NCBI GenBank assembly: GCA_004554075.1
Contig: SFOB01000005.1
Span: 1 to 64,000 of the forward strand
DNA: 64,000 nucleotides
DNA from: Treponema sp.
GTDB lineage: Bacteria; Spirochaetota; Spirochaetia; Treponematales; Treponemataceae
Reading direction: 5' to 3'
Shown here: positions 32,750-41,944 of the stretch, in pieces
Position numbering within the stretch: position 1 is the stretch's first letter
Layout: every line of letters begins with the position of its first letter
Translations under genes and position numbers: made by a program
The notes under the pieces: model-generated
The model's input: the letters and a program-made list of their open reading frames with translations, nothing else
The model's database searches: none
Told to the model about the DNA's origin: nothing

Positions 32750-33817
32750 TTATTCTTTTTCTGCAGGTGCCTTTTCTTTTTCTTCTGCCTCTTTTCTCTG
32801 CTTTGCAAGAATAGCACGGTTTGTGTAGTGAACAAAGCTGAAGAAAAGGGTAACAAAGGCAGTTGATTCAATCAAAAGAGCCATACCGCGTTTTGCACCA
32901 AGGAAATAAGAAATAACTACAGAGAGGCAGAGAAGAATCTGCAGGAAGCAGAGCAGGTAGAGGGCCTTTTTTGGAGTGTAGCCCATATTCAAAAGCTTGT
33001 GGTGCAGATGTGAGCGGTCTGGCGACATAATAGATTTTTTGTCGCGGATGCGTCTCCAGATTGCGGCAATTGTGTCGAAAACCGGGAAAGCAGTAATCAC
33101 AATCATAATAAGGAACTTGTTGTATTCAAAAACATCATTTGATTTAAAGAGGGGGAATACAGCAATCATAAAACCAAGGAACTGACTTCCTGCGTCACCC
33201 ATAAAAAGCTTTGCCGGCGGCCAGTTAAAGCAAAGGAAGCCCAGAATTGCAGCGGCAAGAATAAAGCAGAGAGCAGATTCTGAATTTCCACTCAAAGAAT
33301 AAAGAATACCAAGAGTGAGTATAGCAGAAATAGAAAAGCTTCCGCAGAGGCCATCAAGTCCGTCAATCAGATTGTAGGCATTAATAACACCCAGAATCCA
33401 GCAGAATGAAAGCACAAAGCTTACAGGTACAGGAAGTACCCAGCCAAAAATCTGCTTAAAACGGAAACCGTTAAAAGCTACAATTGAAACAGCAATCAGC
33501 TGTACAATGAGTTTAATAAGTGCTGGAAGATTAAAAATATCATCAACTACAGCAAAAATAAAAACAATTGTTCCGGCTATAATAAGAGGAAGGAATCTTC
33601 CAAAATCATCAATTTTATTAGTGAGAATAAAAGCTATAGAGGCAATTATAAATGCAAGGAAAATTCCAATTCCGCCAAGGCGGGGAATGTTTCCGCTATG
33701 AATTTTTCGGGCGCTCTGATAATCATACAAACTGTATTTTCTGCAGAGGAAGATTATAAGAGGCATGGATGCGAATGAAAGCACACCCGATAATGCAATA
33801 AATATACCAAGTGACAT
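32750..33817 (-). CDS. polyprenyl-phosphate sugar-1-phosphate transferase (MraY/WecA/TagO family)
   Basis: Ten or so membrane helices are present. Family motifs are RKIHSGNIPRLGGIGIF near the N-terminus, NAYNLIDGLDGLCGS, FMGDAGSQFLGF and PDRSHLHHKLLNMGYTPKKA (the last separates WecA/TagO-type from MraY). It would transfer a sugar-1-phosphate, usually GlcNAc-1-P, to undecaprenyl phosphate to start synthesis of a surface polymer. The C-terminus ends in a Lys/Glu-rich tail. No polymer gene cluster is next to it. Confidence 0.9.
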   Translation of the reverse strand: MSLGIFIALSGVLSFASMPLIIFLCRKYSLYDYQSARKIHSGNIPRLGGIGIFLAFIIASIAFILTNKIDDFGRFLPLIIAGTIVFIFAVVDDIFNLPALIKLIVQLIAVSIVAFNGFRFKQIFGWVLPVPVSFVLSFCWILGVINAYNLIDGLDGLCGSFSISAILTLGILYSLSGNSESALCFILAAAILGFLCFNWPPAKLFMGDAGSQFLGFMIAVFPLFKSNDVFEYNKFLIMIVITAFPVFDTIAAIWRRIRDKKSIMSPDRSHLHHKLLNMGYTPKKALYLLCFLQILLCLSVVISYFLGAKRGMALLIESTAFVTLFFSFVHYTNRAILAKQRKEAEEKEKAPAEKE

Positions 33818-33931
33818 ATTATAGACGATTATATAGTAAAGAAATTAAAAGTCAAGGAAAGCGAACGGATGCCGCGAAAACAAGGTAAAGCAAAGACATT
33901 CAGCTGCTAATATAGATTATAAGGATAACCT

Positions 33932-35458
33932 GTGCTAAAATCACAATGTATGAGTAAAGTAGTTGTAATAGGGGCTGGAATTGCCGGCCTTTCTGCGGGA
34001 ATTTATGCTGCCCGCGCAGGTTTTGATGTAACAATCCTGGAACAGCACAATATTTCCGGCGGACTTTCTACCAGCTGGAGCCGTAAAGGCTATTATTTTG
34101 AAGGCGGAATGCACTGGCTCACCGGTTCAAGCGAAAAAATGCCTTTGCACCGTATCTGGCTGGAAACAGGAGCCCTGCAGGAAAACAATCCTATAGAAAA
34201 CAGAGACCCTCTTTATAATTTAATTGATGAAAATGGCAAGGTTTTAAGCCTTTACAGATATTTGCCGCAGATGCAGCAGGCTTTAATTGATTATGCGCCG
34301 GAAGACAAAGCCCAGATTAAAAAAATGTGCCGGGCAGTAAAAGATTTTACGAATTTTCATCTTCCGGTTTTAGACACCCGTGGCTGTAAATGCAAAAATC
34401 CGGTTCCAATTAATCCAATGGAATTTATTAAGATGCTTCCTGCAATTTTCCGTGTTCCTCATCTTATGAATGTTGGCTACATGGAATATATTTCTAAGTT
34501 CAAGAATAAAAACCTTCGCCATCTTTTGAGCAGTGTAATCGGCTACCGCTATAACGCCCTTTCTTTTATTTATACACTCGGCTCTTTTGCAAGCGGAGAC
34601 TGCGGTTACCCTGCAGGTGGTTCTATCCGCATGGCGCAGAACATGCAGAAAACCTTTGAAAGCCTTGGTGGAAAAATCCTCTTCCGTACTAAAGCAGAAA
34701 ATGTCCATGTAGAAGATTATGAAGTACGCGGTGTTCTTGTTAGTGGTCCTGGCGCCGGGGTTGCTGCTGGTGAAAGCCGTATGATCGAAGCAGATGCAGT
34801 TATTGTTACTCAGGATGCTCGTGCTGCAGTAGATAGTCTTTTTGATACTATGATTGATGAGCCGTGGGTTAACACAATGCGCCGCACAGCTGTTACAGAA
34901 CAGAATATTTTTGTAGGCCTTGGTGTAAAAGCTGATTTATCTCGTCTGCCATATAGCTGCGTATTCCCTCTTAAAAAGCCTTTTGAGTATGCCGGCTGCA
35001 AATGGACAGAGCTCCGTATTTATAACTATGCGGCTTACAAAGACCATGCGCCGGAAGGCGGCACAAGCCTTACCTGTCTTTTGATTGGTGAAAGCTATTA
35101 TTTCTGGAAGGCTGCAAAGGCCGACGGAACTTATAAAGAAAAGAAAAAGGAACTGGCTGATCTTTTTGTAAAACAGCTTGCAGAGTTTATTCCGGAGGTG
35201 GGCACTTCTCTTGAGGTGATTGATGTGGCTACGCCTTGTACCTACGAGCGCTACACCGGTTCTTACGAAGGCAGCTGGATGACTGTCTGGGAAAAGGGCG
35301 GAAAGCAGATGGATTATCCAAATTCGCTTGATTCTGTATTCGGCGTTTACTTTGCCGGCCAGCGTGTTATGATGCCGGGCGGCCTCCCAATTGCCGTCTA
35401 CACCGGTCGCCAGGCCATCCAGAGCCTCTGCCGCGACTTCGGCGTTGAGTTTGTTTGA
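33932..35458 (+). CDS. FAD-dependent oxidoreductase, phytoene desaturase/retinol saturase-like
   Basis: The N-terminus is a perfect dinucleotide-binding fold: VVVIGAGIAGLSAGIYAARAGFDVTILEQ, then GGLSTSWSRKGYYFEGGMHWL. The C-terminal FAD motif is GVYFAGQRVMMPGGLPIAVYTGRQA. The family covers carotenoid desaturases, retinol saturases and related hydro-lyase-type enzymes; the substrate is not clear and there is no carotenoid gene nearby. A GTG at 33932 has AAGGA 6 bases upstream and adds six residues; the ATG at 33950 is the alternative. Length, 508 aa, is usual. Confidence 0.85.
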   Translation: MLKSQCMSKVVVIGAGIAGLSAGIYAARAGFDVTILEQHNISGGLSTSWSRKGYYFEGGMHWLTGSSEKMPLHRIWLETGALQENNPIENRDPLYNLIDENGKVLSLYRYLPQMQQALIDYAPEDKAQIKKMCRAVKDFTNFHLPVLDTRGCKCKNPVPINPMEFIKMLPAIFRVPHLMNVGYMEYISKFKNKNLRHLLSSVIGYRYNALSFIYTLGSFASGDCGYPAGGSIRMAQNMQKTFESLGGKILFRTKAENVHVEDYEVRGVLVSGPGAGVAAGESRMIEADAVIVTQDARAAVDSLFDTMIDEPWVNTMRRTAVTEQNIFVGLGVKADLSRLPYSCVFPLKKPFEYAGCKWTELRIYNYAAYKDHAPEGGTSLTCLLIGESYYFWKAAKADGTYKEKKKELADLFVKQLAEFIPEVGTSLEVIDVATPCTYERYTGSYEGSWMTVWEKGGKQMDYPNSLDSVFGVYFAGQRVMMPGGLPIAVYTGRQAIQSLCRDFGVEFV

Positions 35459-35561
35459 TTTTCTTGCCAATCCTTAAAAGTGTGATAAAATAATATTATA
35501 AGTACAAAAACGTTCTCGAAGAGAGTTGAAAACTATAACCCAATAAAAAAGGAGTGATTTT

Positions 35562-35963
35562 ATGGGAAAGAAAGTTAGCTTGCCACTTATCTATTTAATT
35601 GGTATGGCACTTGTTGTAATCGGATTCTGCTGCCCTATGTTCAGCGGATTCCTCGGAAGCGCAAATGGATTCAAATTCATCAATTTTGATAATTCTGGAT
35701 TTGTTACAATTGGTGCTCTTCTTATTTTTGCTGGTGCTGTTGCTGGTATCGCAGCATGCTTTGTTAAGCAGCTCAGTGGTCTCAAATTGATTTTTGCGCT
35801 TTGTGTACTTGCAGGAGCTATTGTTCTTGTAATCGGATTTACAACAAACGGTGGTATCTACAAAGCAATCGGTAAAAATATTATCAAGCACGCAACTATT
35901 GGTTTCTACCTTGTTGTAGTAGGAATCGTAGCAGGTGTTGCTGGTGCTGTTATGAATAAATAA
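35562..35963 (+). CDS. small four-helix membrane protein
   Basis: The 133-aa protein is four hydrophobic helices (about 8-28, 43-66, 72-92, 108-130) with short loops and no charged motif that would suggest transport or catalysis. AAAGGAG lies before the ATG. A -35 TTGCCA and -10 TAAAAT (35464-35491) suggest its own promoter. The protein family is not recognised. Confidence 0.75.
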   Translation: MGKKVSLPLIYLIGMALVVIGFCCPMFSGFLGSANGFKFINFDNSGFVTIGALLIFAGAVAGIAACFVKQLSGLKLIFALCVLAGAIVLVIGFTTNGGIYKAIGKNIIKHATIGFYLVVVGIVAGVAGAVMNK

Positions 35964-35965
35964 GC

Positions 35966-37333
35966 CTAAAGCTTCACAATCAAGGCGCTGGATTTTTCGT
36001 CCTTCGGGAGAGAATCCGGCGTTTTAATTTTAACGCTGAGAAGGTCTCCGGACTGAGGACGGAAAGACGGCTTTGGCAGGCGGGTGTTATTTTCATCCGG
36101 CAAGGTAACCAGCACAAGACCATGCTGGCTGCAGCCATAATAACCGCACATATAGTTTGGCAGGCGCAGTTTGTCTGAGGTGATACGGATGTTGGTCTCA
36201 TCTGTCATCCCAACTTCATATGTCATCCCGAACTTGTTTCGGGATCTCTGTTTAGAGTCGTCTAGAGATGCTGAAACAAGTTCAGCATGACCATGTTCTA
36301 TTGCTATAAAGCTTAAAGTTGCACGTTCCTTGGGCAGTTTTGCCATATCAGAAAGCTTCTGTAGCTTGCGTGGAGCATCTTCTGTAGAAAAAGCAAAGTT
36401 ACACCACTTGTTTTTACTTCCGGTATAGGCCTTAAAGCCGCTCATTGGGCAGTCGCCGGCATGAGGGCAAGGGGCTGCAATTGTGCGGCCGTCTTTTATA
36501 TAGCGTGTACGGAGCAGGCTGAGGGTTCGGGCTGCCTTTGGAACACCTGGTTCTACTAATACTATGCCGGCTCCCTCGGCACAGTAGCGCTGCAATTGCT
36601 CGTAATATTTCTTGGTCTGGAACTCAGGCGGCATATCGCTTGCCTGATCCAGCTCATTCAGCATGTTTGCACAGGTAAGAAAGCCTGCTTTTTCTTTAAT
36701 CGGGGTACCAAAAGGCCCTTTTACGCGAATAATGTTCCAGGGCTCAATAGACTCATCTACGGCCTTTGCTTTAGCAGCAACAGAAAGATAAATATCTTCT
36801 CCCAATGCAAGGGAATTGGCAGAAACGTCCAGACAGTACCAGGTAAGGTGGAGTTTTCTCAGTTCCGGGCGGGCAAGCCAGAGGGCTGTAACAACAGTAA
36901 GAGGGCCGCTTCCCAAATCCAGACAGGTTGTATCGCTTGCAGGGAAAACAGAATCCGGCAGATTGGCAAAAAGGCGTGTTAAGCGCACAAGGTTCCACCA
37001 GGTATAGTAGCGAACATAAGAACTCAGTTGAATATTGTCGTTCATATAGCCCAGGCGGCGACTGGCGCGGTCGTCTGTAAGCTGGTGAGAAAGGTTTCTG
37101 ATATTTTCCGGCAGCTGCTGTAACTGGCGGCTATTTAAAGGGCGCACACCCTGTATTACTTCGTCGAAGGAGTTGAGGATATCAACTGAGTCTTTTGTGA
37201 GTCGGGTAGTGTCGAAGAGAGATGTATGGATTGCTTCGTCAATTCGCTCCTCGCAATGACGGGTTGGTCGCTTGTTACTTGTGCCCTCGTGATGACGAGG
37301 AGCCTCTTTGCTGCTTTGTTTTTTATTGGTCAT
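35966..37333 (-). CDS. Rsm22-like methyltransferase carrying two repeat-derived insertions
   Basis: The core matches the Rsm22 family: DLGSGPLTVVTALWLARPEL (AdoMet-binding), ANMLNELDQ, GIVLVEPGVPKAARTLSLLR, and the cysteine set in APCPHAGDCPMSG...KWCNF, linked in the family to an Fe-S site and to the small ribosomal subunit. Two segments look foreign: residues about 12-40 (RHHEGTSNKRPTRHCEERIDEAIHTSL) and about 346-370 (HAELVSAS...RNKFGMT). Both are translations of dispersed genomic repeats, inserted without breaking the frame. I use the second of two adjacent ATG codons; 37336 is equally possible. The start overlaps the MerR gene end. Confidence 0.82.
   Translation of the reverse strand: MTNKKQSSKEAPRHHEGTSNKRPTRHCEERIDEAIHTSLFDTTRLTKDSVDILNSFDEVIQGVRPLNSRQLQQLPENIRNLSHQLTDDRASRRLGYMNDNIQLSSYVRYYTWWNLVRLTRLFANLPDSVFPASDTTCLDLGSGPLTVVTALWLARPELRKLHLTWYCLDVSANSLALGEDIYLSVAAKAKAVDESIEPWNIIRVKGPFGTPIKEKAGFLTCANMLNELDQASDMPPEFQTKKYYEQLQRYCAEGAGIVLVEPGVPKAARTLSLLRTRYIKDGRTIAAPCPHAGDCPMSGFKAYTGSKNKWCNFAFSTEDAPRKLQKLSDMAKLPKERATLSFIAIEHGHAELVSASLDDSKQRSRNKFGMTYEVGMTDETNIRITSDKLRLPNYMCGYYGCSQHGLVLVTLPDENNTRLPKPSFRPQSGDLLSVKIKTPDSLPKDEKSSALIVKL
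36222..36291. repeat. palindromic dispersed repeat inside the Rsm22-like gene
   Basis: The unit starts GTCATCCCGAACTTGTTTCGGG, contains the inverse of ATGCTGAAACAAGTTCAGCAT, and ends in ATGAC. It is closely related to the repeats at 41806-41866 and 58087-58147. Here it is read through in frame and encodes HAELVSAS and NKFGMT. Confidence 0.85.
37213..37300. repeat. second dispersed repeat type at the start of the Rsm22-like gene
   Basis: The stretch around ATTGCTTCGTCAATTCGC and CTCCTCGCAATGACG, followed by a degenerate copy (CGTGATGACGAGGAG), matches the common bacterial repeat type whose translation is RHCEERxDEAI. It is in frame within the coding region. Confidence 0.7.
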
Positions 37334-37646
37334 CATTATTCTTTTTCACTTTGAGATAGGTTTCGGTAAGAAGCTGGCGGCACTCGCGGATCTGGTTGAT
37401 CAGGTCGGCGTTGTCCTGGACGGCCTGGGCTTCTTCTATAATCTGGCGGCCGGCACCTTCGGCGGTGAACTTCTTTTCGGTAATCAGATATTTGAGGCGG
37501 AGAATCAGGTCTACCTCGCGTTGGGAGTAGAGGCGGCGGCCAGACATGTCTTTACGGGGAGCAAGGCCGGGAACGACCTCTTCCCAATAGCGGAGAACGT
37601 GAGCTTTTACGCCTGTTAAATCCTCAATCTGACCGATTGTATACAT
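37323..37646 (-). CDS. MerR-family transcriptional regulator
   Basis: The 107-aa protein opens with the MerR winged helix: MYTIGQIEDLTGVKAHVLRYWEEVVPGLAPRKDMSGRRLYSQREVDLILRLKYLI. A short helical tail replaces an effector domain, and no metal-binding cysteine is present. The ATG overlaps the der stop codon by one base (TAATG). It belongs to the ptsI-der-merR-rsm22-like operon. Targets are unknown. Confidence 0.9.
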   Translation of the reverse strand: MYTIGQIEDLTGVKAHVLRYWEEVVPGLAPRKDMSGRRLYSQREVDLILRLKYLITEKKFTAEGAGRQIIEEAQAVQDNADLINQIRECRQLLTETYLKVKKNNDDQ

Positions 37647-39199
37647 TATCTCTCCCTGTCTTCCCACTTCTGGCGGCTGCCTTTGAACTCTACCTGAACT
37701 GGAATCTGGTCATAACCGAGGTCTTCGCGGATGCGGTTTTTAAGGTAAGTAACATAAGGCTCCGGCACAACCTCCGGTCTTGTTGCAAAAATGATGAAAG
37801 AAACCGGATTCACACTTGCCTGAGTCATATAGCGGATTTTAAAGTGGGCAGTTTTACTTGCTGGAGGCGGATATCTTTCCAGCCAGTCCTGCAGGGCATT
37901 GTTGAGGGACGCAGTTCCAATCTTCTTGGTCAGCTGGCCGTACATATCAATTGCAGTATTCAGAAGGTCTTTAATGCCTTTACCTTCCAGGGCACTGAGC
38001 GGAAGAATAGGGGCAAAATCCATGTGGGCAAACATGATATTCATCCATTCGCGAACAGATTTTACTGCTTTATTGTCTTTTTCTTCGCGCAAATCCCATT
38101 TATTCAAAACAAAAATGATACCGCGGCCTTTTTCGAAGGCGAGGGAACAGATTTTCTTATCCTGCTCTGCAAGTCCTTCCACCGCATCAATCATAAGGAA
38201 TACAACATCACACTCATCAAGGGTTTTGATGGCGCGGTTTACAGAATAGTATTCAACATCATCGTGAACGCGGGCCTTGCGGCGGATTCCGGCAGTATCC
38301 AGAACCTTAAAGCGGCGGCCGGCATATTCAAACTCGCCTTCTACAACGTCGCGGGTAGTTCCGGCGTAATCACAGACGATGGAATTTTCGCTGTGGGTCA
38401 GGCGGTTGGAAAGGGTAGACTTTCCTGTATTTGGTTTTCCAAGAATTGCGATTTTAATAGGGCGGTCTGTACTGAGAACCTGAACCTTTGAGAAGTCGCA
38501 GCGATCAGTAATTGCCTCTGCGAGCTCGCTTATATGGTCACCGTGTTCTGCAGAAATCAGCATAAGTTCGTTAAAACCGTACTTTGCATAGTTCCAGGCT
38601 TCTGCTTCGTTTTTACCGCCTTCGGTTTTGTTTACTGCTGCAATCAGCTTGTTCCAGTAAGGGCGCATTTTGATGATGAATTCTTCATCTTCGCCGGTAA
38701 TTTCGGTTGCATCGAGGAGGAGAATTACAACATCTGCGCGGTCAATCATGTCGAGGGAGCGCTCAACAACGTAATCGTCCAGCTCGGCCTCTTTTGTTCC
38801 AATGTCGCGGGTAAGCTTGTATCCACCGGTGTCTACCAGGTGAACAGGTTTACCATTTATGATTGCAGTTGCTTCAACCGGGTCGCGGGTAACACCTGGC
38901 TGGTCGTTTACGATAGCCACGCGGTGATGCAAAAAGCGGTTGAAGAGGGTAGATTTTCCAACATTAGGGCGGCCGGCAATTACAACCAGGGGAAGGCCGT
39001 CGTATTCAGCATCTTCCGGGTCTGTGTCGCCGGTTGCGGTTACAGTGCCGTCCGGGGCCACGGTGATTCCGTTTACGGCGCCTGGAGTAATAAAATCGGC
39101 TTCTTCGGCGCGAGCCTTTTCTGCGGCTTTCTGTCTTTTTTCTTCCAGAACTTCTTCCTTTGGGCGTGAGAAGTCGGGTTTATTCTTTTTCTTTGCCAT
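37646..39199 (-). CDS. der: ribosome assembly GTPase Der (EngA)
   Basis: Two GTPase domains in tandem are visible: GRPNVGKSTLFNRFLHHRVAIV with DTGGYKL (first, about residue 72), and GKPNTGKSTLSNRL with DTAGIRRKARV and NKWDLREEK (second, about 250). The KH-like C-terminal domain ends in RPEVVPEPYVTYLKNRIREDLGYDQIPVQVEFKGSRQ. Length, 517 aa, includes a 60-residue charged N-terminal extension (KKKNKPDFSRPKEEVLEEKRQKAAEKARAEE in part). It is essential for 50S assembly in other bacteria. It starts 8 bp after ptsI. Confidence 0.95.
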   Translation of the reverse strand: MAKKKNKPDFSRPKEEVLEEKRQKAAEKARAEEADFITPGAVNGITVAPDGTVTATGDTDPEDAEYDGLPLVVIAGRPNVGKSTLFNRFLHHRVAIVNDQPGVTRDPVEATAIINGKPVHLVDTGGYKLTRDIGTKEAELDDYVVERSLDMIDRADVVILLLDATEITGEDEEFIIKMRPYWNKLIAAVNKTEGGKNEAEAWNYAKYGFNELMLISAEHGDHISELAEAITDRCDFSKVQVLSTDRPIKIAILGKPNTGKSTLSNRLTHSENSIVCDYAGTTRDVVEGEFEYAGRRFKVLDTAGIRRKARVHDDVEYYSVNRAIKTLDECDVVFLMIDAVEGLAEQDKKICSLAFEKGRGIIFVLNKWDLREEKDNKAVKSVREWMNIMFAHMDFAPILPLSALEGKGIKDLLNTAIDMYGQLTKKIGTASLNNALQDWLERYPPPASKTAHFKIRYMTQASVNPVSFIIFATRPEVVPEPYVTYLKNRIREDLGYDQIPVQVEFKGSRQKWEDRER

Positions 39200-39207
39200 T
39201 TGTTTTC

Positions 39208-40923
39208 CTAGAGGTTATTTAAGTGTTTTGCTGAAATTGCTTCGAGCTCTGCGATGGTAAATCTTGAAAGCAATTCCTTTGTGCTTGAAATCAGCTTAGG
39301 ACTCATACTCAAATTGCGGATTCCCATTCCGGCCAGAACCATAACGCTGTCCTGGCGGCCTGCCATTTCACCGCAGACTGCAAGCGGAACGTTGTTTTCT
39401 TTGGCAGAACGAACGGTCATCTCAATCAGGCGTAAAACTGCCAGGCTGAACTCGTTGTAAAGTCCGCTTACATGAGGATTTTCGCGGTCAATTCCAAGGG
39501 TGTACTGGGTAAGGTCGTTTGTACCAAGACTAAAGAAGTCGCTCACCTTGCTCAAGCAGTCAGAAATAAGTGCCGCAGCGGCAGTCTCAATCATAATTCC
39601 AACCGGGGTATCAGCCTGGTAAGGAATCTTTTCGGCATCAAGCTCGGCTTTAACAACATTTACTAATTCAAGGCACTCTTTAACCTGGTCCACACTGGTA
39701 ATCAGCGGGAACATAATTTCAAGATTGCCGTAAACGCTGGCGCGGTAAAGGGCACGCAGCTGGGTTTTCAAAATATTAGGGTATTCAAGGCTGAGGCGCA
39801 CTGCACGAAGACCCATAAGAGGGTTCTTTTCTTCAATTGCAGGAAGATCAACCGAGTTAATCAGCTTATCACCACCGGCATCCAGGGTACGGATTGTAAC
39901 CGGCTTATCACCCATCATCTGCAAAACTGATTTATAAGCTTCAAACTGAGTTTGCTCACTGAAGGAGCGGGCAGCAGCATTAAGCGAAGCGCCGCTCTGT
40001 GCCATATAAAGGAACTCTGTACGGAAAAGTCCGATTCCATCAGCTCCCTCAGCTAGGGCAACTTCAGCCTCCTCAGGAGTTCCGATGTTTGCATAAAGCT
40101 TAAAGCGGGTGCCGTCCTTTGTTTCGGCAGGCTTATTGAGGAAGGAACGCAGACTGAGCTTACGCTGATATTCCTCGCGGATTTTTCCTTTATATTCTTC
40201 TATTGTATTGCGGTCCGGGCTAACAAGGATTTCAGCCGATTTACCGTCAATAATTACAGTTTCACCATTTCTAACTTTTTTACTGATATCTTCAAGGCCG
40301 ACAACTGTTGGAATGCCGTAGTTACGGGCAAGAATTACCACGTGGGAAGAAACACCGCCTTCGCTCAGGGCAAGACCTGCAATCTTTCTTTTGCTAAGGA
40401 TGATTGTGTCTGCAGAACTGAGGGAGGTTGCGAGAATTACCGAACCATCCGGAACTGTGTTGATATCAAAAGGATGAATGTCCAGCATTTCGTCCAGAAC
40501 GCGGCCAAAAACGTCTGTAATATCCTGGGCTCGCTCTGAAAGGTAGTAGTTACCTGCCTGACGAAGCTTTGCAGCATACTCTTCTGCCTTAAACTGTACG
40601 GTATATTCTATATTAAATAGCTGATTTTCATAAAAGTCGCGGACTTCCTGTTTAAAAACAGGGTCTTCCAGCATGAGAACGTAGGTCTCAAAAACCTCGC
40701 GCTGGGCACGGTCACGTTCGCTGGTTTTGGAAAGTGAATCCAGGTGCTCAGAAAGTCCGAGCGTAACGGTCTGAACAGCAGCCTCAAAACGGCTCCAGCC
40801 TTTGTTTAACTGATCTATGTTTATGTGATGCTGCGGAATTGCACGTTTTACCGGGTCTGGAATTACAAAAGCGGTTCCAATACCAGTACCGTCAGCCGCA
40901 GGGATTCCGAGAAATACTTCCAT
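39208..40923 (-). CDS. ptsI: phosphoenolpyruvate-protein phosphotransferase, enzyme I
   Basis: The phospho-histidine motif is GGVSSHVVILARNYGIPTVVG (His about residue 193). The PEP-binding barrel shows GLFRTEFLYM, TIRTLDAGGDK, NPLMGLRAVRLSL, MFPLI, GIMIETAAA and FFSLGTNDLTQYTLGIDR with CGEMAG. Length, 571 aa, is typical. It takes phosphate from PEP to HPr. No sugar-specific EII genes are near; in many Treponema the PTS is thought to act mainly in regulation. First gene of the operon with der, merR and the rsm22-like gene. Confidence 0.95.
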   Translation of the reverse strand: MEVFLGIPAADGTGIGTAFVIPDPVKRAIPQHHINIDQLNKGWSRFEAAVQTVTLGLSEHLDSLSKTSERDRAQREVFETYVLMLEDPVFKQEVRDFYENQLFNIEYTVQFKAEEYAAKLRQAGNYYLSERAQDITDVFGRVLDEMLDIHPFDINTVPDGSVILATSLSSADTIILSKRKIAGLALSEGGVSSHVVILARNYGIPTVVGLEDISKKVRNGETVIIDGKSAEILVSPDRNTIEEYKGKIREEYQRKLSLRSFLNKPAETKDGTRFKLYANIGTPEEAEVALAEGADGIGLFRTEFLYMAQSGASLNAAARSFSEQTQFEAYKSVLQMMGDKPVTIRTLDAGGDKLINSVDLPAIEEKNPLMGLRAVRLSLEYPNILKTQLRALYRASVYGNLEIMFPLITSVDQVKECLELVNVVKAELDAEKIPYQADTPVGIMIETAAAALISDCLSKVSDFFSLGTNDLTQYTLGIDRENPHVSGLYNEFSLAVLRLIEMTVRSAKENNVPLAVCGEMAGRQDSVMVLAGMGIRNLSMSPKLISSTKELLSRFTIAELEAISAKHLNNL

Positions 40924-40963
40924 AAATTTGAATTATAATAGAAAAAGAATTATATTTAAAGAT

Positions 40964-41803
40964 ATGAATATGATGGCTATTTACGAACTGCCTTTCAGAC
41001 AGGCTTTTTTGATTTTTATAATGTTCAGCGTTGTAGGCTGGATTTCTGAAGTGTTGTATGTAGGAATCTTCCACGAGCACAAGTTTGTAAACCGCGGATT
41101 TTTGCACGGCCCTCTCTGTCCGGTCTATGGCTTTGGCGGCGTAGTCATTCTGCTTCTGCCGTCCTCTCTTTATACCACATGGATTCCTCTCTTCTTTTCT
41201 TCCATGATTATGTGTACTGTCGTTGAATATTTTGTCAGCTGGATTATGGAGAAGATGTTCCACGCCCGCTGGTGGGATTATTCACATTACAAGTTTAATA
41301 TTAAGGGCCGCGTTTGTTTGCTGAACTCTGTTCTGTTTGGATTCATGGGCCTCGGTGTAATTCATTTTGTTTATCCGCAGATGCTTCGATTTTTAGACTG
41401 GCTTGGAGATTTTGTGATTATGGTTTCCAGCGACATGATTGGCGTTGCACTTGCAGTTGATATGGTTGCTACAATCCGTAAACTCGTGGACTTCAGCGCA
41501 ACAATGGAAAAACTCAAAACCTTTGGCGAAAGCTTGCGTGATCACTACGGCAATGAGACCTGGTTCCGCAGCGAAAACTTTGAAGCAATGCTTGCTTCTG
41601 TAAAAGAACACGCTGCCGAGGGTAAAGACTTTGTAAGCCAGAACCTCCTCGAAAAAATTGAAAAACTCCAGACTGCCCGTAACAAGGCAGCCGAAAGCTT
41701 TATGGCTCACTTCCCAACAATGAAGTCTATTCAGTACAAGGATGAGCTTGAGCATTTGAAGAGCAAAGTAAAGGCGAGAGTTAAAGCAAAATTTACAAAA
41801 TAA
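40964..41803 (+). CDS. CmpB-type putative ABC transporter permease membrane protein
   Basis: The segments FIMFSVVGWISEVLYVGIFHEHKFVNRGFLHGPLCPVYGFGGV and CTVVEYFVSWIMEKMFHARWWDYSHYKFNIKGRVCLLNSVLFGFMG are the signature of the PF06541 family (ABC_trans_CmpB), whose function is not settled. Five to six membrane helices fill residues 1-170; the last 100 residues are a charged helical tail. I start at the ATG at 40964: an in-frame TTG at 40928 lies ahead of the TATAAT at 40934-40939, a probable -10 box. It is divergent from ptsI. Confidence 0.82.
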   Translation: MNMMAIYELPFRQAFLIFIMFSVVGWISEVLYVGIFHEHKFVNRGFLHGPLCPVYGFGGVVILLLPSSLYTTWIPLFFSSMIMCTVVEYFVSWIMEKMFHARWWDYSHYKFNIKGRVCLLNSVLFGFMGLGVIHFVYPQMLRFLDWLGDFVIMVSSDMIGVALAVDMVATIRKLVDFSATMEKLKTFGESLRDHYGNETWFRSENFEAMLASVKEHAAEGKDFVSQNLLEKIEKLQTARNKAAESFMAHFPTMKSIQYKDELEHLKSKVKARVKAKFTK

Positions 41804-41805
41804 CT

Positions 41806-41866
41806 GTCACCCCGAACTTGTTTCGGGGTCTCTTGTATATAGATGCTGAAACAAGTTCAGCATGAC
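41806..41866. repeat. palindromic dispersed repeat after the CmpB-type gene
   Basis: GTCACCCCGAACTTGTTTCGGGG and ATGCTGAAACAAGTTCAGCATGAC form two adjacent hairpins with related arms. It lies 2 bp after the stop codon and could act as a transcript end signal. Same family as 36222-36291 and 58087-58147. Confidence 0.88.
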
Positions 41867-41882
41867 AGGTTGGCTTTTTTTC

Positions 41883-41912
41883 TTGACTTCTCTTTCTGTT
41901 TCTACTTATAAT
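41883..41912 (+). promoter_or_regulatory. promoter of the sodium symporter gene
   Basis: TTGACT (41883-41888) and TATAAT (41907-41912) are 18 bp apart; AGGAG (41934-41938) precedes a TTG start codon at 41945. Confidence 0.7.
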
Positions 41913-41944
41913 AACAGAATATTATAAAAAAACAGGAGTTTATT

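Noticed and set aside
37637..39169. Several long open frames on the plus strand through der
   Set aside because: They are antisense to a well-supported GTPase gene and encode no recognisable domain.
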